DNA of 64,000 nucleotides from Pseudomonadota bacterium (GCA_023458595.1 JAEWYT010000078.1:8043-72042), one strand, 5' to 3'. Counted from the first letter of the stretch, positions 42,754 through 51,296 are shown. Notes: generated by a model from the letters alone, not told the origin. Numbers and translations: made by a program.

Positions 42754-43590
42754 ATGCTGACGCAAGCCGAGAAGGGCGTGATCTTCCGGGACCTGCACCT
42801 GAACGAGGGAACCTTCGTCCTGCCGAACGTCTGGGACGTCGGCTCGGCGCAGCTCTTCGCCGGGCTCGGCTACAAGGCACTGGCGACGACCTCCTCGGGC
42901 TTCGCCTACACCAACGACTACCGCGATGGCGAAGGCGACTTCGGCCTCGAGGAAGCGCTCGCCCATGCGCGCCTGATCGTCCGTGCGACCGACCTGCCGG
43001 TCTCCGCCGACCTCGAGAACGGCTACGCCGACGAACCCGACGGCGTAGCCGAGTCGGTGCTGGAGGCCGCAGCCGTCGGCCTCGTCGGCTGCACCATCGA
43101 GGACACCTGTCCGGGCAAGCCCGGCTTCTATCCCTTCGATCTCGCCGTCGCCCGCGTCAAGGCGGCGGCGATCGCCGCGCGGTCGCTGCCCTTCCCCTTC
43201 ATGCTGACGGCTCGCGCCGACGGACTGATCGAGGGCCTCTACGATCTCGACGAGGCGATCCGCCGCCTGCAGGCCTATGAATCCGTCGGCGCGCCCGTCG
43301 TCTACGCGCCGTTCCTGAAGAGCCTCGACGACATCGCCCGCGTCTGCGCCTCGGTGAAGGTGCCGGTCAACCATCTCGGCGGCCTCGGCGCGCCGGGCGA
43401 GACGGTCGCAACGCTCGGCGACGCCGGCGTCAGGCGCATCAGCCTCGGTGGCTCGCTCGCCCGCGTCGCGCTCGGCGCCGCCTGGAAGGCGGGCAAGGAG
43501 ATCGCGGAGTCCGGCACCTTCGCGGAGGTCGCGTCCGCCCCGGGCTGGAAGCCAATTCTCGAAGCCATTCAGGCGGGGAAACTTCATTGA
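42754..43590 (+). CDS. Isocitrate lyase/PEP mutase-family enzyme
   Basis: This 278-residue TIM-barrel enzyme has the ICL/PEPM pattern NVWDVGSAQLFAGLGYKALA near residue 25, ADLENGYADEP (Mg2+ and substrate loop), GCTIEDTCPG and LTARADGLIEGLYDLDEAIR. It lacks the KKCGH catalytic loop of true isocitrate lyase, so oxaloacetate-, 2-methylisocitrate-like or other C-C/P-C activity remains open. It follows the flavoprotein pair by 19 bp in the same operon and may process a carbon skeleton left after demethylation. No specific substrate can be named. Confidence 0.82.
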   Translation: MLTQAEKGVIFRDLHLNEGTFVLPNVWDVGSAQLFAGLGYKALATTSSGFAYTNDYRDGEGDFGLEEALAHARLIVRATDLPVSADLENGYADEPDGVAESVLEAAAVGLVGCTIEDTCPGKPGFYPFDLAVARVKAAAIAARSLPFPFMLTARADGLIEGLYDLDEAIRRLQAYESVGAPVVYAPFLKSLDDIARVCASVKVPVNHLGGLGAPGETVATLGDAGVRRISLGGSLARVALGAAWKAGKEIAESGTFAEVASAPGWKPILEAIQAGKLH

Positions 43591-43628
43591 GCCCCGCCCG
43601 CCACACCCGCAGGAAAGGATGAGCGGCC

Positions 43629-45191
43629 ATGAGTGAGGTCGCGACACGGAGAAGCCGCCGCGCCGGCGGACGCGAAGCCCGGATCGCCTTGCGCGCGGCG
43701 CCGCTCGCCGAGGACATCAGGCCGATCCGCCCCGGCATGGAGGGCGGCGCCTACAGGCCGCTTACCGAGGCGGGCGTCAGGCGCATCCACGAGGCGGCAT
43801 TGACCGTGCTCGAGGAGATCGGCCTCGCCGACGCGCCGCAATCCGGCGTCGCCATCATGACGGCGGCCGGCGCGACCCTCGGCGATGAAGGACGCCTGCG
43901 CTTCTCCCGCGCGCTGGTCGAGGACATGCTGGCGCTCGCCTGCAAGGACCTGACGCTCTTCGCCCGCGATGCCGCCCGCGACCTGCGCCCGGGCGGCACG
44001 CGCGTCCACTACGGCACGGCCGGCGCGGCGGTGCATCTGGTCGACGTGAGGACCGGCGAATACCGCGAGTCGCAGCTCTTCGATCTCTACGAGGCCGCCC
44101 GCATCGTCGATCACCTCGACAACGTCCACTACTTTCAGCGCACCCTCGTGCCGCGCGACGTGCCCGATCCGACCGACATGGATCTGAACACGCTCTACGC
44201 CTGCCTTGCCGGCACCTCGAAGCACGTCGGCACCTCGTTCACCTCCGTCGCCCGCGCCGGGATGGGCCTCGAGATGCTGCACATGGTGGCGGGCTCCGAG
44301 GACGCCTGGCGGGCTCGGCCGTTCGTCTCGAACTCCAACTGCTTCGTCGTGCCGCCGCTGAAGTTCGCGACCGAATCCTGCGAGGTGATGGAGGCACTGG
44401 TCCGCGGCGGCATGCCGATCCTGCTCCTGTCGGCCGGACAGGCCGGTGCGACGGCGCCCGCGGCACTCGCCGGCGCGGTGACGCAGGCCGTCGCCGAATG
44501 CCTCGCCGGCGTCGTCTACGTCAACGCCATGGCGCCCGGCCATCCGGCGATTTTCGGCACCTGGCCCTTCGTCTCCGACCTCAGGACCGGCGCCATGTCC
44601 GGCGGCTCCGGCGAGCAGGCGCTGCTGACGGCGGCCTGCGCGCAGATGGGCCAGTTCTACGGGCTTCCGACCGGCTCGGCCGCCGGCATGGCCGATGCCA
44701 AGCTGCCCGACGCCCAGGCCGGCTGGGAGAAGGGCATCTCCAACGTCATGGCCGGGCTCGCGGGGCTGAACCTCGTCTACGAGAGCGTCGGCATGCACGG
44801 CTCGCTGCTCGGCTTCTGCCCGGAGAGCCTGATCATCGACAACGACCTGATCGGCCAGGCGCTGCGCTGCGTGCGCGGTATAGAGGTGACCGAGGACTCC
44901 GTCTCGATCGAGGCGATGCGCACGGTCTGCCTGGAGGGGCCCGGCCACTACCTCGGCTCCGAGCAGACGCTGACGCTGATGCAGCGCGAATACGTCTACC
45001 CGGCCGTCGGCGACCGCACGAGCCCGAAGGAATGGGCCGAGCTCGGCCGCCCGGACCTGATCGAGAAGGCGACAGAGGCGCGCCGGCGCATCATGGCCGG
45101 CCCGCACGCCGACCACATCCCGCCGGAAGCCGACAAGGCGATCCGCGGGCGCTTCAACATCCTGCTGCCGAAGGCGGCGATGACCGCCTGA
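43629..45191 (+). CDS. MttB-family (trimethylamine methyltransferase-like) protein, no pyrrolysine
   Basis: This 520-residue protein belongs to the MttB superfamily (LTEAGVRRIHEAALTVLEEI, VHYGTAGAAVHLVDVRTGEY, VNAMAPGHPAIFGTWPFVSD, SVGMHGSLLGFCPESLIIDN). No in-frame TAG occurs, so it is a non-pyrrolysine member, a group that includes glycine-betaine methyltransferases. Those move a methyl group from a quaternary amine to a corrinoid protein. No corrinoid protein or activase gene is nearby; the partners in the operon are the folate-linked flavoproteins. The substrate is therefore probably a quaternary or N-methylated amine, but the acceptor is unknown. The gene is convergent with the ligase gene, 6 bp apart. 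Confidence 0.85.
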   Translation: MSEVATRRSRRAGGREARIALRAAPLAEDIRPIRPGMEGGAYRPLTEAGVRRIHEAALTVLEEIGLADAPQSGVAIMTAAGATLGDEGRLRFSRALVEDMLALACKDLTLFARDAARDLRPGGTRVHYGTAGAAVHLVDVRTGEYRESQLFDLYEAARIVDHLDNVHYFQRTLVPRDVPDPTDMDLNTLYACLAGTSKHVGTSFTSVARAGMGLEMLHMVAGSEDAWRARPFVSNSNCFVVPPLKFATESCEVMEALVRGGMPILLLSAGQAGATAPAALAGAVTQAVAECLAGVVYVNAMAPGHPAIFGTWPFVSDLRTGAMSGGSGEQALLTAACAQMGQFYGLPTGSAAGMADAKLPDAQAGWEKGISNVMAGLAGLNLVYESVGMHGSLLGFCPESLIIDNDLIGQALRCVRGIEVTEDSVSIEAMRTVCLEGPGHYLGSEQTLTLMQREYVYPAVGDRTSPKEWAELGRPDLIEKATEARRRIMAGPHADHIPPEADKAIRGRFNILLPKAAMTA

Positions 45192-45197
45192 CCCGTC

Positions 45198-46586
45198 TCA
45201 CACCGTGTGCAGGTAGAGGTCGTAGTCGACGTCGGGGATGGTGCGGGCGACGCGGGCGTATTCGGCGGCCTTCACGGCGGTGAAGGTGCGGTGCATGTCC
45301 GCCCCCAGCGCGTCCTTCAGGAAGGCGGACGCTTGCGCCGCGCGGATCGCCTCGCCCCAGTCGCGGGCGATCGCCAGATCATCGCCGTCGTTGTAGGCGT
45401 TGCCCTCGCGCGCCGGGCCCGGATCGATCCTGTTGGCGAGGCCGTGGCGGATGCCGGCGAGCACCGTCGTGGCGACGAGATAGGGATTGGCGTCGACGCC
45501 CGAGGGGCGGTGCTCGATACGCCGCGCCTTCTTCTCGCCCGCCGGGATGCGCAGCGCCACCGAGCGGTTGTTGAAGCCCCACGAGGGCGACACCGGCGCG
45601 TAGCTCTGCGACGAGAAGCGCCGCCATGAATTGGCGTGCGGCGCGAAGACGAGCATGGATTCCGCCATGGTCTCGCGCAGGCCGCCGAGCGCGTTGAGGA
45701 TCGTCGGCGTCCACTGCCCTTCCGTCTCCTCGACGAAGACGTTGCGGCCACCGTCGTCCATCAGGCTCACGTGGAAATGCATGCCGGAGCCCGCGTACTG
45801 CTCGACCGGTTTCGCCATGAAGCAGGCGGTCACCCCGTGCGCACGGGCCTGGGCGCGCACGATGCGCTTGAATCGCATCAGGTCGTCAGCGGCCTGAAGC
45901 ACGTCGGTGCGGTAGTGCAGCGTCAGCTCGTACTGGCCGGGCGCGTATTCCGAGATCAGGGTCTCCGCCTCGATGCCGGCCTTTTCGGCACCGGCGTAGA
46001 TGTCCGAGAACAGCGGCAGCATCCCGTGCAGGTGGTCGACCGAATAGACCTCGGTCCTGCGGCTCTGCCGGCCGTCGAGCACGTCGGCCGCGGGCTGCAC
46101 CTTGCCGTCCGGCCCGCGCTCGTTGGCGAGCAGGAAGAACTCGAGCTCGAAGGCGCCGGCGGCATGCAGGCCCTCGTCGGCGAGCGCCTCCACCTGCCGG
46201 CACAGCGCATGGCGCGGGTCCGACGTCATCCGGCGCCCGTCGAGCTCGTAGAGTGACAGGAACACCTCGGCCCGCGCCGGGCTGGTATTGTGCAGCACCT
46301 TCAGCGTGCCGGGGATAGGCCATGCGCGCAGGTCGCCGTCGCCCTGGTCCCAGATCAGGCCGGTCTCGTGCACGTCCTCGCCGCAGATGTCGAGGCCGAG
46401 GATCGAGATCGGCATGTGACGGCCGTGGCTGTAGAGGCTCTGAAGCTCGTGGCGGCGGATGATCTTGCCGCGCCCGATGCCGTTCGAATCGTGCAGCAGG
46501 ATGTCGATCGCCTCGATCTCGGGATGCGCGGCGAGGAAGGCTTCGGCTTCGGCCGGACTGGAGCCGGAAGGACTGTCGGTCGTCAT
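45198..46586 (-). CDS. Glutamine synthetase-family ligase (gamma-glutamyl-amine type)
   Basis: This 462-residue member of the GS superfamily shows an N-terminal beta-grasp (AIDILLHDSNGIGRGKIIRR), metal ligands in AFELEFFLL and EYAPGQYELTLHYRTDVLQA, the ATP/substrate segment GSGMHFHVSLMDDGGRNVF and NRSVALRIPAGEKKARRIEH. The short ending and the sequence DSNGIGRGK point to the PuuA/GMAS-like subgroup, which joins glutamate to an amine, rather than to housekeeping GlnA. Beside the demethylation genes, it may capture a methylamine or other amine product. It is 4 bp downstream of the aminotransferase gene, so the two form an operon. Confidence 0.87.
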   Translation of the reverse strand: MTTDSPSGSSPAEAEAFLAAHPEIEAIDILLHDSNGIGRGKIIRRHELQSLYSHGRHMPISILGLDICGEDVHETGLIWDQGDGDLRAWPIPGTLKVLHNTSPARAEVFLSLYELDGRRMTSDPRHALCRQVEALADEGLHAAGAFELEFFLLANERGPDGKVQPAADVLDGRQSRRTEVYSVDHLHGMLPLFSDIYAGAEKAGIEAETLISEYAPGQYELTLHYRTDVLQAADDLMRFKRIVRAQARAHGVTACFMAKPVEQYAGSGMHFHVSLMDDGGRNVFVEETEGQWTPTILNALGGLRETMAESMLVFAPHANSWRRFSSQSYAPVSPSWGFNNRSVALRIPAGEKKARRIEHRPSGVDANPYLVATTVLAGIRHGLANRIDPGPAREGNAYNDGDDLAIARDWGEAIRAAQASAFLKDALGADMHRTFTAVKAAEYARVARTIPDVDYDLYLHTV

Positions 46587-46590
46587 GGGG

Positions 46591-47955
46591 TCACCCGAGA
46601 AGTTCGCCGAGCACCGCGTCGAAGGCGGCGATCAGGCCGTCGATCTGCTCGGTCTTCGTCACCGGCGAGATCAGCATCATATTGTGGAAGGGCGCGATCA
46701 GGCAGCCCCGGTTGAGCAGGCCGGCATGCATCGCGGCCTCGAGCGCATGGTGATGGGCGAGCGCGGCCTCTGAGCCGTTCTTCAGCGGCTTCGGATGGCA
46801 GATGAACTCGACGCGCGCGCCGACGCGCACGACATGCCAGGGCGCGCCGTGCGCCTTGATCGCGCGCGAAAGTCCGCGGGCGAGCCGTCCGGCGCCGCGC
46901 TCCATCCGCCTGTAGTTCTTTTCCGTCATCACCTCCGACAGCGTCGCCCGCAGGCAGGCGAACTGCATCGGGTTCGCCGACAGCGTCGTGCCCATGCCGG
47001 AATGGCCGGAAGCGCGGCCGGCGTTCACCTCGTGATAGCGCTCGGCGACGACCTCGCTCATGCCCCAGACCGCGGTCGGCATGCCGCCGGCGACGCATTT
47101 TCCCACCACGAGCATGTCGGGCCTCAGCCCGTGCACCCGCGTATAGCCGCCGAGCCCGGAGGAGATCGTATGCGTCTCGTCGACGATGAGCAGCGCGCCG
47201 TATCTGGTCGCGAGTTCGCGCAGGCCTTCGTGGAAGCCCTTTTTCGGCAGCACCATGCAGGAATTGGTCATCACCGGCTCGGTGAGGATCGCGGCGATGT
47301 CGCCTGCGGCAAGCGCCGCCTCGACGCCGGCGAGATCGTTGAACTCGGCGCAGGCGGCCGTCAGCGACAGGTCGGCGGCCTGTCCGAGCAGGCCCGGACG
47401 GGTGATCGTCCGCCCATCCTTCAGCGTCACGAACGTTTCGTCGACCGTTCCGTGGTAGCAGCCGTTGAAGACGAGCACCTTGCTTCGTCCCGTCACCGCG
47501 CGGGCGACGCGCAGGGCGAAGCGGTTGGCGTCCGTCGCGGTGGTAGCGATCTGCCAGCGCATCGGGCCGAACACCTCGGTCAGGAGGGCGCCGACGGCGA
47601 GCGCGTCCTCGGTCGGCAGCATGTAGGTCAGGCCCCTGCCCGCCTGCGCCCGGATCGCCCGGGCGACCGGTGCCGGCGAATGGCCGAACATCGATCCGGT
47701 GTCGCCGAGGCAGAAGTCATCGAGGACGTTGCCGTCGATGTCGGCGAGCGTCGCGCCCTTCGCCTCGGCGACGAGGACCGGAAACGGCTGCGGCCAGTCC
47801 TTCATCCAGTGCATCGGCACGCCTTCGAGGAAGGCGGCCCCGCCCGCTTCGAGCGCGGCACGGGTCTTCGGCCGGGCTTCGGCGAATGCCCTGTCCTCGC
47901 GCGCCTTGAAGCCGGCGATGCGGTCGGCGGGAACTCCGGCGATCAGGTCGGTCAT
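46591..47955 (-). CDS. Class III pyridoxal-phosphate aminotransferase (1)
   Basis: This 454-residue fold-type I enzyme is related to glutamate-1-semialdehyde aminomutase and omega-amino acid transaminases. Visible motifs are ADIDGNVLDDFCLGDTGSMF, VFNGCYHGTVDETFV, LLIVDETHTISSGLGGYTR (PLP Asp is replaced at the usual position by the DETH motif) and the PLP Lys in LVVGKCVAGGMPTAVWG. True HemL carries a different context, so a transaminase in amine catabolism is more likely. It is upstream of the GS-like ligase on the same strand. Confidence 0.87.
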   Translation of the reverse strand: MTDLIAGVPADRIAGFKAREDRAFAEARPKTRAALEAGGAAFLEGVPMHWMKDWPQPFPVLVAEAKGATLADIDGNVLDDFCLGDTGSMFGHSPAPVARAIRAQAGRGLTYMLPTEDALAVGALLTEVFGPMRWQIATTATDANRFALRVARAVTGRSKVLVFNGCYHGTVDETFVTLKDGRTITRPGLLGQAADLSLTAACAEFNDLAGVEAALAAGDIAAILTEPVMTNSCMVLPKKGFHEGLRELATRYGALLIVDETHTISSGLGGYTRVHGLRPDMLVVGKCVAGGMPTAVWGMSEVVAERYHEVNAGRASGHSGMGTTLSANPMQFACLRATLSEVMTEKNYRRMERGAGRLARGLSRAIKAHGAPWHVVRVGARVEFICHPKPLKNGSEAALAHHHALEAAMHAGLLNRGCLIAPFHNMMLISPVTKTEQIDGLIAAFDAVLGELLG

Positions 47956-48164
47956 GGTCGTCTCGGACGGGTGCGGAACGCGCGAGGCGGGGCTGTCGGC
48001 GGCCGAGACGGAGTACCCGTCGCTGCCGGCGTCAGCGGGTTATCGTGCGCCCGCGCGGGTCCAGGCAAGCGGAAAATACATGGCCTCCCGACGGTTGCTC
48101 GTCCGTACCGGGCAGACCTCCGACATCCGTTTCCGCGCTGCTGCGGCGATCACTGCCGGCCACA

Positions 48165-49124
48165 TCAGTTGCGCTTCAGCCACAGGGACCGCGGCTGGGC
48201 ATCCGGCTCCGAGGCCAGGATGGGACAGACTTCCGCCAGACGATCGCGATGGTCGTTGGCGAGATGGTTGAGCGCGGCGACGACGCTGAATTCCCGGTTG
48301 AATGCCAGGAAGGCCTCGACCAGGTACTGCTCGGTCCAGAGCTTCTGGTCGCGCACGACCCACTCGTCGGGATAGTCGCGCGGGGTGAAGATGTCATGGA
48401 CGTGGATCAGCACGCCGCTCTTCAGCCGACCGAGCACCTCCAGGACCTCGAACAGAACGTCGCCCTGCGGCCTGATGACATGCGAGGAATCGACGAACAG
48501 GATGTCGTTCTCCCGGAGCTCGTCGAAGAGATCGAACGAACAGAGCTCGACACGCTTGCGGACGATCTCGGCCCCGGTCTTTTCGAGCCAGGGCTGCTCA
48601 TAGGGCTCGATGCAGACGTGCCGGCAGCTCGCGTCCGGGTCCTCGGCCTCGTTCTTCTCGATCGCCAGCCGCGCCATCAGGGTCGAATGTCCGCTGCCGA
48701 TCTCGACGATGCGGCGCGGCTTGGCGTGGCGGATGATGGAGTAGAGGACTTCGGAATCGCCCGCTTCGAACGAGCCGTTACGGTAGCAGAACCGCGGCGT
48801 CGCGGATTTCTTGACCGGTCCGAGCGGGAACCGGGCGAGCTCTTCGGCGTATCTGAGGTTCTCCAGGAGGGCCAGCTGACCTCCGAGATTGAGGTCGAGC
48901 CCCGGCAGGTCCCTCTCCTGCGACAACGGCCGGCGCAGGTCCTCGGGAAACGCGACCGGCTCGTAGTAGTGCTCCCGCAACGGAAACACGCCGGCGACCC
49001 GCAGCAGCTTCCGGGTCAGCGGCACGTGCGCCCAGCCCTTCCGGGCCCGCCGCAGCAGTGCCCCCGCCGGAAAGGCGAAGACAGCCAGCAGAATGTCGAC
49101 CGCCTTCCGGCGCAGCCGCTTCAT
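48165..49124 (-). CDS. Class I SAM-dependent methyltransferase
   Basis: This 319-residue protein has an N-terminal hydrophobic and basic segment (residues 1-35) that may anchor it to the membrane, then a Rossmann methyltransferase domain. The SAM loop is RRIVEIGSGHSTLMARLAIE near 140-160, CIEPYEQPWLEKTG is the acidic second strand, and ILFVDSSHVIRPQGDVLFEV and VLIHVHDIFTPRDYPDEW follow. It resembles the Methyltransf_24 group often linked to polysaccharide or antibiotic modification. The substrate is unknown. It stands alone between the amine cluster and a DUF488 gene; the 209 bp gap upstream of 48165 shows nothing notable. Confidence 0.8.
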   Translation of the reverse strand: MKRLRRKAVDILLAVFAFPAGALLRRARKGWAHVPLTRKLLRVAGVFPLREHYYEPVAFPEDLRRPLSQERDLPGLDLNLGGQLALLENLRYAEELARFPLGPVKKSATPRFCYRNGSFEAGDSEVLYSIIRHAKPRRIVEIGSGHSTLMARLAIEKNEAEDPDASCRHVCIEPYEQPWLEKTGAEIVRKRVELCSFDLFDELRENDILFVDSSHVIRPQGDVLFEVLEVLGRLKSGVLIHVHDIFTPRDYPDEWVVRDQKLWTEQYLVEAFLAFNREFSVVAALNHLANDHRDRLAEVCPILASEPDAQPRSLWLKRN

Positions 49125-49224
49125 GATTGAATGGCTCCATGTCCCGGAACGGCGGCGCGCCGAACGGGCAGGCGTCCGGCGACGGCGCCTGCCCTCGCTT
49201 ATTAGGCCAACGGGTACGCCTCAC

Positions 49225-49590
49225 TCAATCGCCATTTCGCTTCTGCAGGTCCTCGAGCAGTTCCTTGAGGACGACGGCCTGATTGCGGTCGGCGTCCCTT
49301 GCGGAGAACAGCAGCGTCACGTGTCGGGCGTTCGCGCCGCCCAGATGCCGGAGCTCTTCGTGCCGATCCCGCAGCTCCTCGCGGTATCGCCGGCGAAATT
49401 CCTCCCACCGCGCCGGGTCGTGATCGAACCACTTTCGGAGGCTCGCCGAGGGCGCGATGTCCTTCGCCCATCGGTCGATATGCGCTTTCGCCTTGGACAC
49501 CCCGCGAGGCCAAAGGCGGTCGACGAGCACCCGCACGCCGTCCGAGGGATCGGGCTCCTCGTAGATCCGCTTTATGCGGTACTCCGTCAT
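49225..49590 (-). CDS. DUF488-family (YeaO-like) protein
   Basis: This 121-residue small cytoplasmic protein has the DUF488 hallmarks: an N-terminal IKRIYEEPDPSDGVRVLVDR, LWPRGVSKAKAHIDRWAKDI, LRKWFDHDPARWEEFRRRYR, and a C-terminal VTLLFSARDADRNQAVVLKE. The function of the family is unknown. The length is typical and the gene is complete. It is divergent from the truncated-haemoglobin gene. Confidence 0.85.
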   Translation of the reverse strand: MTEYRIKRIYEEPDPSDGVRVLVDRLWPRGVSKAKAHIDRWAKDIAPSASLRKWFDHDPARWEEFRRRYREELRDRHEELRHLGGANARHVTLLFSARDADRNQAVVLKELLEDLQKRNGD

Positions 49591-49785
49591 TTCGATACCT
49601 CCGCCCCGCCGGCCCGGATCACCGCACAGACGCGTCGGGCCGGGGCCGCCGCCTCAAGTGTCCCGAAGAACGGCTCCCGGGAGACCGCGAGCCGGATCGG
49701 CGCGCACAATCCATGGTCGGTGAACGATGTCGGCGGCATGTTCCTACCGGATTTCACGGATGGCGATGTCGACTATGCCATGCTA

Positions 49786-49808
49786 AATAAGTATTATAAA
49801 TACCTATT
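49786..49808. promoter_or_regulatory. NsrR-like palindrome upstream of the globin gene
   Basis: A 23-base AT-rich imperfect palindrome with half-sites AATAAGTATTA and AAATACCTATT about one centre base ends 10 bases before the globin ATG. It matches the published NsrR consensus (inverted AANATGYATTT half-sites, 1-base spacer) at all but three defined positions. NsrR is a nitric-oxide-sensing Fe-S repressor. The AT-rich patch contrasts strongly with the surrounding sequence. Assignment to NsrR is inference; no nsrR gene is in the window. Confidence 0.55.
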
Positions 49809-49818
49809 AGGTGAAAAC

Positions 49819-50298
49819 ATGACGCATGCTGAGCGGCGCGCCGCGATCACCGCGGAAATCCGGGAGCGAACCGGCATCGACGAGGCGCTGATCGCCCGTC
49901 TGGTCGATACGTTCTACGACAAGGTCCGCGAAGACGAGTTGCTCGGGCCGGTGTTCGAGGCGCGGATCGTCGACTGGCCGATTCACCTGGAGCGGATGCG
50001 GGCGTTCTGGTCTTCGGTCGCCCTGATGACCGGCCGCTATCACGGCCAGCCGATGGAAGCGCATCTGCGGCTACCGGTCGATGCCCGGCATTTCGACCGG
50101 TGGCTCGGCCTCTTCGAGGAAACGGCTTCGGAGACCTGTACGCCTGCCGCCGCCGCCCATTTCGTCGAGCGTGCCCGGCGGATCGCCGAGAGCCTCGAAC
50201 TCGGCGTCGCCGGACACAACGGCGTGCTGGTCATGAGGGGGCAACGGCTTGCCCGGCCCGACTCCGAGGTATCCTTGCCGCAGGCCGCCAACCGTTGA
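49819..50298 (+). CDS. Group III truncated haemoglobin
   Basis: This 159-residue haem protein has the group III signature: ITAEIRERTGIDEALIARLV, FYDKVREDELLGPVFEARI, LERMRAFWSSVALMTGRYHG, then HLRLPVDARHFDRWLGLFEE and FVERARRIAESLELGVA. Such globins bind O2 and NO and are often induced by nitrosative stress. The ATG at 49819 lies just after the NsrR-like palindrome; homology starts there. The C-terminus is about 20 residues longer than the minimal globin. It precedes a 5-formyl-THF cyclo-ligase homologue by 12 bp in the same operon. Confidence 0.9.
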   Translation: MTHAERRAAITAEIRERTGIDEALIARLVDTFYDKVREDELLGPVFEARIVDWPIHLERMRAFWSSVALMTGRYHGQPMEAHLRLPVDARHFDRWLGLFEETASETCTPAAAAHFVERARRIAESLELGVAGHNGVLVMRGQRLARPDSEVSLPQAANR

Positions 50299-50310
50299 GG
50301 AAACGACAGG

Positions 50311-50997
50311 ATGAACGAAGAAGATCCCCCGTCGACCTACGCGTCGCCCCCGTGCTTCATGCATGAATCGGGCGACGGCGGTGCAGTGCCCCCGCGCGAA
50401 GCGGGCGTCGGGCTGCGCACCGACGTGAGCCGCTGGCGAAAGGCCGAGCGGGAGCGCCTCATAGCCGACAGGCTGGCGATTCCGAACGACGTCAGGACGG
50501 CGCACGCGGAGCGCATCGCGGCCGCGCTCGCGGCGTCGATCGGCAGCGTGTCCGGGTTGACTATCAGCACGTACTGGCCGTTCAGGGGCGAACCGGATCT
50601 GCGCCCCTTCATGGAGCGGATGACGGCTCTCGGCGCCTGCGGTGCCTTGCCGGTGGTGGTCGAGCGCGGCGCTCCGCTGGTCTTTCGCGCGTGGCGTTCG
50701 GGCGACCGGCTGGAGCGGGGCATATGGAACATCCCCGTGCCCGCCGACGGAGCCGAGGTGCAGCCCGACGTCGTCATAGCACCGGTCGTAGGCTTCGATC
50801 CGCTCTGCTACCGGCTCGGCTACGGCGGCGGCTATTTCGACCGCACCCTGGCGGCCCTGGCGCGCAAGCCGCGCATATTCGGCGTCGGCTACGAGCACGC
50901 GTCGATCGCCACGATCCATCCGCAGCCTCACGACATTCCGATGGGCGCCGTGGTGACCGAAAAGACCGTGTACCGCCGCGTCGGAGAAGCGCCATGA
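50311..50997 (+). CDS. 5-formyltetrahydrofolate cyclo-ligase family protein
   Basis: This 228-residue protein carries the cyclo-ligase fold (WRKAERERLIADRLAIPNDV, TISTYWPFRGEPDLRPFMER) with the signature RLGYGGGYFDRTLAAL and IHPQPHDIPMGAVVTEK. The classic enzyme converts 5-formyl-THF to methenyl-THF with ATP. This copy has about 35 extra N-terminal residues (SPPCFMHESG) containing a Cys and His, and it lies between a globin and a DUF6522-like gene. It may therefore be a paralogue recruited for a role in NO metabolism rather than housekeeping folate salvage; that is inference. Confidence 0.85.
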   Translation: MNEEDPPSTYASPPCFMHESGDGGAVPPREAGVGLRTDVSRWRKAERERLIADRLAIPNDVRTAHAERIAAALAASIGSVSGLTISTYWPFRGEPDLRPFMERMTALGACGALPVVVERGAPLVFRAWRSGDRLERGIWNIPVPADGAEVQPDVVIAPVVGFDPLCYRLGYGGGYFDRTLAALARKPRIFGVGYEHASIATIHPQPHDIPMGAVVTEKTVYRRVGEAP

Positions 50998-51296
50998 CAA
51001 CGGGCGATACGCCCCTGCCTGTCGAGCTCGGGGAGCACGAGATCACAGTCGATGCCCGCCTGATCGCCGATGGGTTCGATCTGGATCCCTCGGCGGTGCT
51101 GACCGGCATGCGCGACGGTACCATCACGAGCCTTTGCGAACGCGGATCGGGGGAAGACGCCGGTCGGTTCCGGCTGACGTTCTTCTACCGAAGCCGGCGC
51201 TGCCGGTTCGTGGTCGATCGGCACGGCCGCGTCCTCCGCAGGTCCATGCTCGATTTCGGCGATCGCCCTGTGCCGACCTCCTTGCGGACGAGGTGA
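50994..51296 (+). CDS. DUF6522-like small protein
   Basis: This 100-residue protein has the pattern DARLIADGFDLDPSAVLTGM, then GTITSLCERGSGEDAGRFRL and TFFYRSRRCRFVVDRHGRVL. It resembles the short DUF6522 proteins found in nitric-oxide and denitrification gene neighbourhoods. The function is unknown. Its ATG overlaps the previous stop by 4 bases, so it belongs to the globin operon. Its 3' part overlaps, on the other strand, the read-through extension of the TonB receptor gene. Confidence 0.65.
   Translation: MTTGDTPLPVELGEHEITVDARLIADGFDLDPSAVLTGMRDGTITSLCERGSGEDAGRFRLTFFYRSRRCRFVVDRHGRVLRRSMLDFGDRPVPTSLRTR

Noticed and set aside
43629..45191. A pyrrolysine-containing trimethylamine methyltransferase.
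   Set aside because: The frame contains no internal TAG, so it is a non-pyrrolysine MttB-family protein; trimethylamine specificity is not supported.
46591..47955. A hemL (glutamate-1-semialdehyde aminomutase) call for either class III aminotransferase.
   Set aside because: Both are GSA-like in the N-terminus but lie in amine or amino-acid catabolic settings and lack context of tetrapyrrole synthesis.
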